A stretch of 44,664 nucleotides of DNA from an uncultured Oscillospiraceae bacterium (GCA_944386995.1 CALXDF010000075.1:1-44664); one strand, 5' to 3'; numbered from the stretch's first letter, positions 8,985 to 17,432 are shown. The notes: a model not told the origin generated them from the letters alone. Made by a program: numbers and translations.

Positions 8985-9992
8985 TTATTGATCAGACTTC
9001 GCCAGCTTGGCGGTTTCCTTGCGCCGCTTCAGGGAGACGATAGCGTCCTTCACACCGCCATACAGGCCGCCGGGCAGCGCCACGATGACGATCAGCAGAA
9101 GGATGCCGTACAGCAGCATCTGATACTCCTGCAGGGGACGGATCAACTCCAGCAGCAACTCGATGAAGATCACGCCGATGATGGGACCCACCAGGGAGCC
9201 GGTGCCGCCGAAGAGCAGCATGGTCAGGAACAGAACCGACTGCTTCTGCTGGGCGGTGGCCGGAGCGATGTAGCGGATCAGGTGGACATACACGGCGCCG
9301 GCAAAGCCGGTGTAGAACGCGCTCACCGCAAAAGCGATGATCTTGTTCTTGCGCACGTTGACGCCCATGCCGTTGGCGGCGTGAGTGTTCTCACGGATGG
9401 CCATGAACGCCCGGCCGGTCCGGGAGTGGATCAGGGACTGCTTGGCCAGCAGGAAGATCACGACGAAGAACAGCAGGAAGAAGTACCACTTGGTGTAGTT
9501 GTCCAGGAAGGGGATGTTGATGACGTTGATGCCCATGTAGTCATTGGTAAATCCGATGGAGGAATCGCCAATCTTGGGGGACACATACAGGAAGTAGTAC
9601 ACGATCTCGCCGAAGGCCACCGTGGCCAGGGAGAGGAAGTGGAACTTCAGCTTGGAGGCGGGCCAGGCCAGCAGGGCGCCGATGCCGGTGGCCAGCAGGG
9701 CGCCGGCGGGGATGGTCAGCCACAGTGGGGTGTTGAAGTAGTTGTTCAGCAGGCCGGAGGTGTAGGCGCCGATGACAAAGAACGCCGCGTGGCCCAGAGA
9801 GATCTGGCCGCTGTACCCGAAGAGGATGTCCAGTCCGGAGACGGCGATGACGTACACCAGGATGATGCAGCAGATCATCACGGAATAGTCATTTCCGGCA
9901 ATCAGCTGGAGGATGAAAGGAAGCGCGAGAACCACGACCGCAACAGCGATGCCGATGGGCAGCTTCTTTTTTGTGCTCAATGTATTGTTCAT
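8985..9992 (-). CDS. livM: ABC transporter permease, LivM family
   Basis: An integral membrane subunit (335 residues) with about nine hydrophobic segments. The family signature GYSGQISLGHAAFFVIGAY lies near residue 60, and the cytoplasmic coupling region SLIHSRTGRAFMAIREN near residue 190 contacts the ATPase. The C-terminus is basic (SLKRRKETAKLAKSD). It pairs with LivH to form the pore of the importer. It lies 12 bp behind livH and 13 bp before livG, in the standard order J-H-M-G-F. Substrate specificity comes from the binding protein, not from this subunit. Confidence 0.93.
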   Translation of the reverse strand: MNNTLSTKKKLPIGIAVAVVVLALPFILQLIAGNDYSVMICCIILVYVIAVSGLDILFGYSGQISLGHAAFFVIGAYTSGLLNNYFNTPLWLTIPAGALLATGIGALLAWPASKLKFHFLSLATVAFGEIVYYFLYVSPKIGDSSIGFTNDYMGINVINIPFLDNYTKWYFFLLFFVVIFLLAKQSLIHSRTGRAFMAIRENTHAANGMGVNVRKNKIIAFAVSAFYTGFAGAVYVHLIRYIAPATAQQKQSVLFLTMLLFGGTGSLVGPIIGVIFIELLLELIRPLQEYQMLLYGILLLIVIVALPGGLYGGVKDAIVSLKRRKETAKLAKSDQ

Positions 9993-10004
9993 TCCACTAC
10001 CCCC

Positions 10005-10886
10005 TTACACATCCTGGATGGCCTTCTCATTGAAGATGCCGGTGGGCTTGACGAACAGGAACACAATGAGGATGATGTAGGCGATCTGGTTCTTGTATGT
10101 ACCATCAATGTAGCCGGCAACAAACGTTTCCGCCAGACCCAGCAGCAGGCCGCCGATCATGGCGCCGTACATATTGCCGTAACCGCCGACCACGGCGCCG
10201 GCGAAGCCCTTGCGGCCGATGGTGGAACCCAGGGTGGTAAACACGCCGTACATGGGGCCCAGCATCATGCCGGCCAGGGAGGCGATGGAGGCCGCCAGGC
10301 CCCAGGTGATGCCGGTGCTCAGGGAGGTGTTGATCCCGCAGGACTCAGCGGCCAGCGGGTCCATAGCGGAACCGCGCATGGCGGTGCCGAATTTTGTCTT
10401 GGTCATAAAGAGGTGCAGGGCGATCATCAGGATAATGGAGATGACAAAGCTGGCGTAGGCCTCCGTCTGGTTGGTCACGCCGAACAAAGTCAGGTTGGCC
10501 ACAGGGAATACCTGGGGGAACCACTGGGTGGTGGACCCGAAGACGGCCTGGGCCAGGTTCTGAATGATGTAGGAAACTGCGATGGTCGCCAGCACGATGT
10601 AAATGGGGATCACGTTCTTCTTCAGCAGCGTACGGATGACGCCGCGCTCCAGCGCCATACCAAAGAGGAACGCGGTAATAAAGGTCAGGACCAGCGCCAC
10701 CAGGATGGGCAGCCCCAGCCACACATAATAGAAAATGCCCAGATAGGCACCCAGGGTCACCATATCACCCTGGGCAAAGCTCATCAGGCCGGACGCGCGG
10801 TAAATCAGGCTGTAGCCCAGGGCGATCAATCCGTAGATGCCGCCGATCACCAGTCCGCTGATCAAAAGAGTGAGAAAGGTTTGCAC
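10005..10886 (-). CDS. livH: ABC transporter permease, LivH family (GTG start)
   Basis: An integral membrane subunit of 293 residues with about eight hydrophobic segments. Family motifs are YGLIALGYSLIYRASGLMSFAQG near the N-terminus, and the coupling loop MRGSAMDPLAAESCGIN. I place the start at the GTG at 10886 (VQTFLTLLISG) because AGGAGG sits seven bases upstream and homologous LivH proteins begin with this hydrophobic helix. The ATG-type extension to 10979 would read through the intergenic hairpin and is rejected. Between this gene and the binding-protein gene lies a strong terminator-like stem, which would lower permease expression relative to the binding protein. Confidence 0.92.
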   Translation of the reverse strand: MQTFLTLLISGLVIGGIYGLIALGYSLIYRASGLMSFAQGDMVTLGAYLGIFYYVWLGLPILVALVLTFITAFLFGMALERGVIRTLLKKNVIPIYIVLATIAVSYIIQNLAQAVFGSTTQWFPQVFPVANLTLFGVTNQTEAYASFVISIILMIALHLFMTKTKFGTAMRGSAMDPLAAESCGINTSLSTGITWGLAASIASLAGMMLGPMYGVFTTLGSTIGRKGFAGAVVGGYGNMYGAMIGGLLLGLAETFVAGYIDGTYKNQIAYIILIVFLFVKPTGIFNEKAIQDV

Positions 10887-10935
10887 GAACTTGCCTCCTA
10901 TCCTACAGTATTCCAAAAAGCTCTCTACTGGAAAA

Positions 10936-10970
10936 GGGGGCGGGCAAATGTATGTACTTTGCCCGCCCCC
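10936..10970 (-). terminator. Intercistronic attenuator hairpin between the binding-protein gene and livH
   Basis: GGGGGCGGGCAAA and its exact complement form a 13-bp stem with a 9-nt loop; the minus-strand transcript continues with UUUUCC. Partial termination here would make more binding protein than permease, as is common in importer operons. Confidence 0.75.
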
Positions 10971-11051
10971 GTCCCTCAACAGTATTGATTCGGACGCATG
11001 GGGTTTGTGCTATCCAGGGTAAATTTGAATCGCAAGCTGCCTGGGTAAAGG

Positions 11052-12311
11052 TTATCTGTCTCTGCCGGTGGTGGCCAGGTACTCCTCATAGCCGCCGTCA
11101 GCCAGCCAATCCTCAACCAGGATATCCTTGCCGCCGACCAGGACGAAGGAATAGAAGTCGCTGTAAGCCTCGCGGCTGCCGTCGGTGAAGTCCATGGTGC
11201 CGCCCAGGCCCTCGCAAACCACCTGATGGGTGGCCTCGCGCAGGGACTCGTCGTCATTGGCGCCGGCGATCTTGCTAGCCTCCCACATGGCCATCATCGT
11301 GTCATAACCGCGGTAAGCGGACTCGTGAGCGGGCAGTTCGCCGTACTCAGCCTGATAAGCCTCCAGGAACGCCTTCATGTTGGGGATTTCGCAGTCGTTG
11401 ATGTCGGTGTAGGCAACGTAGGGGTACACATAGAAGATGTAATCGGTGTTGGGGGAACCGCCGGCCACGTTCTGGTACTCAGCGGAGAAGCACTCCTTGC
11501 AGCCGATCATGCCCTTATAGCCGCTGTTGCGCAGCTGCTTGACGAAGGGGCCGAAGGTGGTGCCGATCAGGGACATGAACACACAGTCGGGATCGCTGGA
11601 GATGATCTGGCTGATCTGGCCGGTGAAGTCGGTGTCCTCGCTGTCGCACTGCTGACGGGTGGTGACGGTAACGCCCTTCTCCTCGCAGGCAGCCTCGAAA
11701 GCGTCGGCGGTGGAAGCGCCGGTATCGTCGGTGCCGTTCATGATGGCCACGCTGTCATAGCCCAGTTCCTTGATCAGATCCACATCCAGAGGAGCGATGC
11801 GGTTGTTGTTGCAGCTGGCGCGGAAGGTGTAGATCATGCTGTCGTCTTCCATCCAGGTGGCGGAAGTGCCCAGGCCGAAGTTGTACACCTTTGCCTCGTT
11901 GATGTAGCCGATGCAGGCGGAAACCTCGTTGGAGTTGACGGAGCCGATGATGGCGTCGTAGTTGTCACCGGAGAGCATCTTCTGGACGACCTTTACAGCC
12001 TCCTCGGTGCTGCCCTGGGTGTCGAAGTTCTCTACCACGACGGTAGCGCCGTTGAAGCCGCCCTGCTCATTGATCTGCTTGACAGCCAGCTCAATGCCCT
12101 GCTTGCCGGAGTTACCAGCCACGCTGTTGGAGCCGGTCAACTGCAGGTAAGTACCGATGCGGAAGGTCTCGCCCTCGGGCTCGGTAGTGTCGCCGCCCTC
12201 GCCGGAGTTGTTGGTGGTGCCGCCGTTGTTGGTGGTGCCGTTGTTGCCGCAGGCCACCAGGCCGAACAGCATGACCAGTGCAAGGAGGATTGCAATCATT
12301 CTTCTTTTCAT
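11052..12311 (-). CDS. ABC transporter substrate-binding lipoprotein, LivJ/LivK type
   Basis: The extracellular receptor of the importer, a 419-residue periplasmic-binding-protein-like type I fold. The N-terminus is a lipoprotein signal peptide with lipobox GLVAC (Cys21), followed by a Gly/Asn/Thr-rich flexible linker to about residue 50. The mature domain starts FRIGTYLQLTGSNSVAGNSGKQGIELAVKQIN, typical of amino-acid or amide receptors. The start at 12311 is preceded by AAAGGGGAAAATGTT; a 52-codon upstream extension lacks the signal peptide position and is rejected. Downstream is the attenuator hairpin and livH. The long leader (about 150-200 nt) and a repeated TTTGCACA element upstream suggest dedicated control. 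The ligand is unknown; a sugar-derived acid is possible from context. Confidence 0.9.
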   Translation of the reverse strand: MKRRMIAILLALVMLFGLVACGNNGTTNNGGTTNNSGEGGDTTEPEGETFRIGTYLQLTGSNSVAGNSGKQGIELAVKQINEQGGFNGATVVVENFDTQGSTEEAVKVVQKMLSGDNYDAIIGSVNSNEVSACIGYINEAKVYNFGLGTSATWMEDDSMIYTFRASCNNNRIAPLDVDLIKELGYDSVAIMNGTDDTGASTADAFEAACEEKGVTVTTRQQCDSEDTDFTGQISQIISSDPDCVFMSLIGTTFGPFVKQLRNSGYKGMIGCKECFSAEYQNVAGGSPNTDYIFYVYPYVAYTDINDCEIPNMKAFLEAYQAEYGELPAHESAYRGYDTMMAMWEASKIAGANDDESLREATHQVVCEGLGGTMDFTDGSREAYSDFYSFVLVGGKDILVEDWLADGGYEEYLATTGRDR

Positions 12312-12459
12312 AACATTTTCCCCTTTAATAAATTTTATAGCAAGGAACCTCCAGCCACGCTCTTCCTCCTGTGACTGGTGCTCCCGACTACCAAAACGCC
12401 TGTGTCCGGCGAAAGTCGAACACAGCGGCGGATCTCCCGCCGAGCGCGAGCCAGAGATG

Positions 12460-12504
12460 TTTTGCACAATAAATCCAGGTTAGCTGTAATTAATTTGTGC
12501 AAAA
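12460..12504. promoter_or_regulatory. Inverted-repeat regulatory element TTTTGCACAA / TTGTGCAAAA
   Basis: Two exact 10-bp inverted copies (12460-12469 and 12495-12504) are centred 35 bp apart upstream of the binding-protein gene. The core 8-mer TTTGCACA recurs in the divergent region at 21377-21406. I could not place a clear sigmaA promoter between here and the gene. A regulator site is the best guess. Confidence 0.5.
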
Positions 12505-12529
12505 TGACAGTTGCAGGCGTGTAAAAAAT

Positions 12530-12548
12530 GCCCTGCGAACGGCAGGGC
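12530..12548 (-). terminator. Intrinsic terminator of the transketolase-dehydrogenase operon
   Basis: GCCCTGC and its complement form a 7-bp stem with a 5-nt loop; the minus-strand transcript continues AUUUUUUAC. It lies about 110 bp after the stop of the zinc dehydrogenase at 12661. Confidence 0.75.
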
Positions 12549-12585
12549 GCTCCGCCCCACGGCTTTCATTGGAATCTGCTCCGTC

Positions 12586-12620
12586 CCGCCGCGCCGCTCT
12601 TTGGCTGAGCGGCGCGGCGG
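12586..12620. repeat. Strong GC-rich hairpin after the zinc dehydrogenase
   Basis: A perfect 14-bp inverted repeat (CCGCCGCGCCGCTC and complement, 7-nt loop) lies between the dehydrogenase stop and the terminator at 12530-12548. It has no U-run, so it may protect the 3' end or support termination rather than terminate alone. Confidence 0.6.
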
Positions 12621-12660
12621 ACAGAGATACAAACAGAAATGAAATCGCGGTTTACTGTCT

Positions 12661-13698
12661 TCAGTCGTTGGTCAGGATGATCTTCACAGCCCGGCCGTCC
12701 TTGTTGTTGCGCAGGCGCTCAAATGCCTCCACACCCTGGGACAGATCCATGTGATGGGTAATCATCGGCCGCACGTCGATCCGCTGCTCAGCCAGCAGGC
12801 GGACGCAGGTCTTGAAGTCATCCAGAGAATAGATGTAGTTGCCCTTAATCTCCAGTTCCTTAGTGACCACCTTCTGCATGTCGATGGAGACCATCTTGGC
12901 AGCGTTGCCGATCCAGACGGCCATGCCGGCATCCTTCAGCGCGTCGATCGAGGAGGCAGCGGTGGGGCTGATGCCCACAGCCTCTACCGACAGGTCGCAC
13001 ATTTTACCGCCGGTCAGCTCGGAGATGGCCTGGGTGAAATCACCGCAGGTACTTGGGTTGACGGTGGCATCCGCCCCCATCTTCTTTGCCAGCTCCAGGC
13101 GGAAGTCCGTGGCATCGCTGACGATCACGTGCTTGGCGCCGCGGTATTTCAGCCACAGCAGTACCAGCAGGCCGATGGTGCCTGCGCCTACCACCAGGAT
13201 GTTCTCAGCGGAGGCGATCTGCTCATCGGACAACTTGCTGACACCGTTGTAAGCCACAGCGGCGGGCTCCGCCATGGAGGCAATATCCGCGCTCACCCCT
13301 TCATAGGGGATGAGGTAGGTCTCCTTGGCACAGATATACTCCGTCATAGCGCCGTCGTCCGCCAGGACACCCAGGTACCTGGATGCGTTGGTGCACAGAT
13401 TCACCAGGCCCTTTTTGCAGTTTTCACATTCCCCGCAGAAGAACTTGGGGAAAATTGCCACCTTCGTGCCCGGGGGATAACTGCCGCCGGCAGGCGCCTT
13501 CTCAATGGTGCCGGCGCACTCATGACCCATGATCATGGGAGCAATGCGGCGGCCGGTCTTGCCCAAGAACCCCTCGTAGTCGGAGCCGCAGATGCCGCAG
13601 GCGTCAATCTTGATGAGATATTCGCCCTCAGCCGGGGTGGGAACGGGGATATCACGCATCTCCATGTGGAGATCGCCCACATAATAGACTGCTTTCAT
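12661..13698 (-). CDS. Zinc-dependent medium-chain alcohol/polyol dehydrogenase
   Basis: A 345-residue MDR-family dehydrogenase resembling galactitol-1-phosphate 5-dehydrogenase and sorbitol dehydrogenases. Catalytic zinc ligands are seen in DACGICGSD and MGHECAG; the structural zinc site is the four-Cys block FCGECENCKKGLVNLC; the Rossmann fold shows VVGAGTIGLLVLLWLKY. It would oxidise a sugar alcohol or sugar acid hydroxyl with NAD+. It is the last gene of the unit tkt, gntR, garR-like, adh, 24 bp behind the reductase. Threonine dehydrogenase is an alternative automatic label, but the context favours a polyol substrate. Confidence 0.88.
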   Translation of the reverse strand: MKAVYYVGDLHMEMRDIPVPTPAEGEYLIKIDACGICGSDYEGFLGKTGRRIAPMIMGHECAGTIEKAPAGGSYPPGTKVAIFPKFFCGECENCKKGLVNLCTNASRYLGVLADDGAMTEYICAKETYLIPYEGVSADIASMAEPAAVAYNGVSKLSDEQIASAENILVVGAGTIGLLVLLWLKYRGAKHVIVSDATDFRLELAKKMGADATVNPSTCGDFTQAISELTGGKMCDLSVEAVGISPTAASSIDALKDAGMAVWIGNAAKMVSIDMQKVVTKELEIKGNYIYSLDDFKTCVRLLAEQRIDVRPMITHHMDLSQGVEAFERLRNNKDGRAVKIILTND

Positions 13699-13722
13699 TG
13701 CCGATCCCCTCTCCTCTCCGTC

Positions 13723-14607
13723 TCAGCGTCTGACGTCGGTGTCAGCCAGGAACTCGTAGTAGCGCACCAGGGAGCTGTGATCCTCGGTCTCGTGGCCAGT
13801 CGCCTTGAGCCACTGCATCATCTCCATGACGGAGGCGGTCAAAGGCAGGGAGGCCCCCACCGTGTGGCCGGTCTCCAGCGCGTTGTTCAGGTCCTTGATG
13901 TGCAGATTGATCCGGAAGCCGGGCTTGAAGTTGCCGTCCATCATCATGGGAGCTTTGGCATCCATCACGGTGCTGCCGGCCAGGCCGCCGCGGATGGCCT
14001 GATAAATGGCCTCCGGCTTCACGCCGGCCTTCTTGCCCAGGACCAGGGCCTCGCCCAGAGCGGCGATGTTGGCGGCCACGATGATCTGGTTGGCCAGCTT
14101 GGTGGTATTGCCGGCGCCGATGTCGCCGCACAGAGTGACAGAGGAACCCATCACATTGAGGATGTCCTTAACCTTGTCGAAGATCTCCTCCTTGCCGCCG
14201 ACCATGATGGCCAGGGTGCCGTCAATCGCCTTGGGCTCGCCGCCGGAGACAGGAGCGTCCAGCATAAAGCAGCCCTTCTTCTCCACCTCAGCGCAGACCT
14301 CCTTGGAGGCAATGGGGTTGATGGAGCTCATATCCACCAGGATGGTGCCGGGCTTGGCGCCTTCCAGCACGCCCTTGGGACCCAGGACAGCGGTCTTCAC
14401 CTGAGGAGAGTTGGGCACCATGGTAATGACCACTTCACTGGCAGCGGCAACTTCAGCGTTATTGGCCGCGCGCTTGGCACCAGCAGCCTCCAGCTCGGCC
14501 ACAGCGGCCTCTACCAGATCGTAGACCGTCAGTTCATAGCCCGCTTTCAGCAGGTTCTTTGCCATGGGCTTGCCCATAATGCCCAATCCGATAAAACCGA
14601 TCTTCAT
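13723..14607 (-). CDS. Beta-hydroxyacid dehydrogenase, GarR/tartronate-semialdehyde-reductase-like
   Basis: A 294-residue NAD(P)-dependent 3-hydroxyacid dehydrogenase. It has the N-terminal motif GFIGLGIMGKPMAKNL, the substrate loop DAPVSGGEPKA and the catalytic Lys in GNTTKLANQI near residue 170. Family members reduce tartronate semialdehyde to glycerate (GarR/GlxR) or oxidise 3-hydroxyisobutyrate; GarR is preferred here because the locus also encodes a HpcH/HpaI-type aldolase, and GarL-GarR form such a pair in glucarate breakdown. Its ribosome site and first 25 codons lie inside the 3' end of the gntR gene (74-nt overlap), so translation is likely coupled to the regulator. Confidence 0.87.
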   Translation of the reverse strand: MKIGFIGLGIMGKPMAKNLLKAGYELTVYDLVEAAVAELEAAGAKRAANNAEVAAASEVVITMVPNSPQVKTAVLGPKGVLEGAKPGTILVDMSSINPIASKEVCAEVEKKGCFMLDAPVSGGEPKAIDGTLAIMVGGKEEIFDKVKDILNVMGSSVTLCGDIGAGNTTKLANQIIVAANIAALGEALVLGKKAGVKPEAIYQAIRGGLAGSTVMDAKAPMMMDGNFKPGFRINLHIKDLNNALETGHTVGASLPLTASVMEMMQWLKATGHETEDHSSLVRYYEFLADTDVRR

Positions 14608-15343
14608 AATCCTCTTTACTCCCTTTCAAATTATTCGTGGTCTCGATTTCTTTTACGCATTCCATAATCGCCAGCCGATTATCCTCCAGGTGTTGTGCAA
14701 CGGCAGTATAGGCCCGCTGGGCGTCCCCTGTCATAATCCCCTGAACAATCTCCTGATGGCGCTGAATGGTCTTTTCCAGAAGGCGGTCCTTCAACAGTCC
14801 CTGGTAGATCTTGATCCCGTAGAGCACATCGGAGAACATGATGCTCAGCAACTCGTTATCCGCATATTTGCAGATAGCGGCATGGAACTCAATGTCTTTC
14901 TCCGTGTGGTCAATCCCACGGCGGATCAGTCGTTCTACGTCTTCAGCCAGGGCCCGGATCTCCCGCTTCTGTTTGGGGGTTGCCCGCTGCGCACAGGCGG
15001 CAGCAATCGTAGGCTCAATCATGAACCGGATGTCCAGCAGGTCTGCCAGCGTCTTATTCCGGTCATATCGGAACGCCAAGCCCAGCGGATCCTCCACCAC
15101 ACCGGCGGAATCCGCCACATAGGTCCCGCTCCCCTGACGGATCACCACAATCCCCCGGGAGCGCAGCGACCGCATGGCCTCCCGAATGGTGCTGCGGCTG
15201 ACACCCAGCTGTGCCACCAGCTCTTTTTCATTTGGCAGCCGGTCTCCGCAGTGCAGCCGGTTTTCCTGAATGTACTGAATCACCTGCTCAGCAACCTGTT
15301 CCGACAACACTACATTGCCCGCCTTAATCGCAGATAGCGGCAT
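14534..15343 (-). CDS. GntR-family transcriptional regulator, FadR subfamily
   Basis: A DNA-binding regulator of 269 residues. An N-terminal winged helix-turn-helix (about 15-75) shows LPNEKELVAQLGVSRSTIREAM and RGIVVIRQGSGTYV; an all-helical FCD ligand domain follows (about 95-230) with the metal-site pattern of Asp/His residues (DIEFHAAI, ... HLEDN). FadR-type repressors usually sense an organic or sugar acid. The last roughly 25 residues are extra and overlap the start of the GarR-like gene. It sits inside the transketolase operon (28 bp after tktC), so it probably autoregulates; a TTGGCA-CTT-TGCCAA palindrome in the leader at 17201-17215 is a candidate operator. Confidence 0.93.
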   Translation of the reverse strand: MPLSAIKAGNVVLSEQVAEQVIQYIQENRLHCGDRLPNEKELVAQLGVSRSTIREAMRSLRSRGIVVIRQGSGTYVADSAGVVEDPLGLAFRYDRNKTLADLLDIRFMIEPTIAAACAQRATPKQKREIRALAEDVERLIRRGIDHTEKDIEFHAAICKYADNELLSIMFSDVLYGIKIYQGLLKDRLLEKTIQRHQEIVQGIMTGDAQRAYTAVAQHLEDNRLAIMECVKEIETTNNLKGSKEDYEDRFYRIGHYGQAHGKEPAESGL

Positions 15344-15371
15344 GCCGCCCCCCTTATCTCCCGTGTACCCG

Positions 15372-16304
15372 TTATGCCTTCAACACAGCCTTTACTGCAG
15401 CGGCCACATCCTCGGGCATGAGGTGGTACTTTTCCAAAAGCAGCTGATAGTTCTCCGCAGAGCGCCCGAAGGTATCCTGCAGGCCAACCATCTTTACCGG
15501 CAGGCGGCTGTCGCACAGCGCCTCGCACACGGCGGAACCCATGCCGCCCATCACATTATGCTCCTCGGCGGTGACAATCCCCTTCACGCCCTGGCAGCAC
15601 TCCTTCAGTGCAGCTACATCCAGCGGCTTGATGGTGCTGATATTGACCACGCGGACGGAGATTCCTTCCTTCTCCAGCAGCTCCGCTGCCGCCACGGACT
15701 GGGATACCATAACGCCGGTGGCAAAGACGACCACATCGCTACCCTCGCGGATCGTGGTGATCTTGCCGATATGATACTCCTCGTTGGGATCGGTATAGAC
15801 CGGCAGGTCATTGCGGTTGATGCGGATGTAGCAGGGGCCCTTGTGCTCAGCCATGGCCCACATCATCTTCTCCGTCTCCACCGCATCCATCGGGGAGAGC
15901 ACGGTCATGTGGGGCAGCACCCGCATGATGGCCATATCGTCCACAGACTGGTGCGTCTTGCCGTCGCCGTAGTCCGAGAGGCCGGCGGAGGAGCCGCACA
16001 CGCGGACGCTCAGATTGGGGATGCAGATGGAGGAGCGGATCTGGTCATAGGCGCGGCCGCTGGAGAACACGGCAAAGGAGTTGACAAAGGGGATCTTCCC
16101 TGTCAGCGCCAGACCGGCTGCCATAGAGGCCATATTCTGCTCGGCAATGCCTACCTGGAAATACCGCTCAGGAAATGCCTCGCCAAACATGTAGGACATG
16201 GTGGACTTTCCCAGGTCGGCCTCCAGTGCCACCACATTCTCGTACTTCTTCCCCAGCTCTACCAGGGTCTGACCGTATACGGTTCTGCAGTTCTTTTTCT
16301 CCAT
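15372..16304 (-). CDS. Transketolase, C-terminal subunit
   Basis: The pyrimidine-binding and C-terminal half of a split transketolase, about 310 residues. It begins with the region RTVYGQTLVELGKKYENVVALEADLGKST, holds the catalytic Glu block in QVGIAEQNMASMAAGLA and the C-terminal domain from about residue 185. Split transketolases (two ORFs) are common in Firmicutes and archaea and work as heterotetramers with thiamine diphosphate. I use the ATG at 16304, with GGAGG ten bases upstream; an in-frame TTG three codons earlier is too close to that site. It lies five bases after tktN. Relatives such as DXP synthase are excluded by the size and split. Confidence 0.92.
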   Translation of the reverse strand: MEKKNCRTVYGQTLVELGKKYENVVALEADLGKSTMSYMFGEAFPERYFQVGIAEQNMASMAAGLALTGKIPFVNSFAVFSSGRAYDQIRSSICIPNLSVRVCGSSAGLSDYGDGKTHQSVDDMAIMRVLPHMTVLSPMDAVETEKMMWAMAEHKGPCYIRINRNDLPVYTDPNEEYHIGKITTIREGSDVVVFATGVMVSQSVAAAELLEKEGISVRVVNISTIKPLDVAALKECCQGVKGIVTAEEHNVMGGMGSAVCEALCDSRLPVKMVGLQDTFGRSAENYQLLLEKYHLMPEDVAAAVKAVLKA

Positions 16305-16309
16305 GATCC

Positions 16310-17149
16310 TCAAACCTCCTTCCGAGCCTTCTCAATCGTCTCCAGGGCCATCTTGTACTCCTCTTCCGTCATGGCGGCGTTGTGGTACTTGGCCTTGCCC
16401 TCAGCGAAAGCGAAGCCCTTGCCCTTGACGGTGTTGGCATAGATCAAGGTGGGCTGGCCCTTGGTGGCCTTGGCCTGATCCAGGGCGTTGAGGATCTGTT
16501 CAATATCATGCCCGTCAATTTCAATGACGTTCCAGCCAAATGTGGCCCACTTCTCCTTGATGTTGGGAATGGGGAAAACGTCTGCGGTCGGGCCGGTGGC
16601 CTGAACCCCGTTGTGGTCCAGGATCGCGCACAGGTTATCCGCCTTGAATACAGCGGCGGCCATAGCGGCTTCCCAGATCTGGCCCTCGGAGATCTCGCCG
16701 TCGCCCAGGATGGTATACACACGGGACTCGCTCTTGTCCAGTTTCAGTCCCAGCGCCATGCCTAGGGAGATGGAGAGGCCCTGGCCCAGAGAGCCGGTGA
16801 CGGCCTCAATACCAGGGGTCAGATCCATATCGGGGTGGCCCTGGAGAATCCCGTTGATGGTCTTGACCTTGGGCAGCTCGGAACGGTCCACATAGCCCAG
16901 CTCTACAAAGCAGGCGTACTGCGCCAGTACTGCGTGCCCCTTACTGAAGATGCAGCGGTCACGGGCCGGATTCTTCGGGTCATCAAACACCTTCATGTGT
17001 TTAAAATACAAAGCTGCTGTAATGTCTGCCGCTGAGCAGCTCCCGCCCAAATGCCCGACCTTTCCCGCCGGGATCATCTGCAGAATGTCCGCCCGAATGT
17101 CTATGGCCTTGCGTTTGACATCTCTGATATCCTGCGCTGTATAGTGCAT
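16310..17149 (-). CDS. Transketolase, N-terminal (thiamine-diphosphate) subunit
   Basis: The diphosphate-binding half of a split transketolase, 279 residues. The ThDP motif is GDGEISEGQIWEAAMAAA followed by the metal-ligand region DHNGVQATG; upstream are GHLGGSCSAADI and FSKGHAVLAQYA, which bind phosphate and substrate. With TktC it transfers two-carbon units between pentose, hexose and tetrose phosphates. It is the first gene of its operon, with AGAAGGAGG just before the ATG and a near-consensus promoter at 17270-17298. Housekeeping tkt is often elsewhere, so this copy looks dedicated to the catabolic locus. Confidence 0.93.
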   Translation of the reverse strand: MHYTAQDIRDVKRKAIDIRADILQMIPAGKVGHLGGSCSAADITAALYFKHMKVFDDPKNPARDRCIFSKGHAVLAQYACFVELGYVDRSELPKVKTINGILQGHPDMDLTPGIEAVTGSLGQGLSISLGMALGLKLDKSESRVYTILGDGEISEGQIWEAAMAAAVFKADNLCAILDHNGVQATGPTADVFPIPNIKEKWATFGWNVIEIDGHDIEQILNALDQAKATKGQPTLIYANTVKGKGFAFAEGKAKYHNAAMTEEEYKMALETIEKARKEV

Positions 17150-17200
17150 AGAATTCTTCCTCCTTCTAAATTCTTATTCGCTGGAGATCTGGAAAACAAT

Positions 17201-17215
17201 TTGGCACTTTGCCAA
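17201..17215. promoter_or_regulatory. Palindrome TTGGCA-CTT-TGCCAA in the transketolase operon leader
   Basis: A perfect 6-bp inverted repeat with 3-bp centre lies about 48-62 nt after the predicted transcription start of the operon that encodes a FadR-type GntR protein. The odd centre and position suit an autoregulatory operator; a weak RNA hairpin is the alternative. Confidence 0.4.
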
Positions 17216-17269
17216 AAACAGGACAGTTTCTTTTGCCGCGCAGCGGTCAAGTTATCTAATGCTGAAGTT

Positions 17270-17298
17270 ATTATACGTCATACCTTTTGATCCGTCAA
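17270..17298 (-). promoter_or_regulatory. SigmaA promoter of the transketolase operon
   Basis: On the minus strand TTGACG (17298-17293) and TATAAT (17275-17270) are spaced by 17 bp, a near-perfect promoter. AATTGTG occurs twice, 12 bp apart, just upstream (about 17309-17336), possibly for a regulator. Confidence 0.8.
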
Positions 17299-17432
17299 TT
17301 TGGGAAAATCCTCAAAAGTCACGCACAATTTTAGCCACAATTCACAGAAGCAGAAGATGAATCGTTTTAATTTCGTACATATCACGCAAATACAAAACAG
17401 CGTTTCAATAAGTGAACTTCCGGATGATGCAA

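Noticed and set aside
10005..10979. Longer livH start at 10979
   Set aside because: It would translate the intercistronic hairpin and add a Pro/Cys-rich N-terminus; the GTG at 10886 has AGGAGG and begins with the family helix.
8832..10988. Long plus-strand open frame opposite livG-livM-livH
   Set aside because: It is a shadow frame antisense to three clear membrane/ATPase genes, with low-complexity His/Gln/Asp-rich translation and no ribosome site.
12661..13698. L-threonine 3-dehydrogenase
   Set aside because: The zinc motifs alone cannot decide, but there is no 2-amino-3-ketobutyrate ligase gene and the operon is sugar-related.
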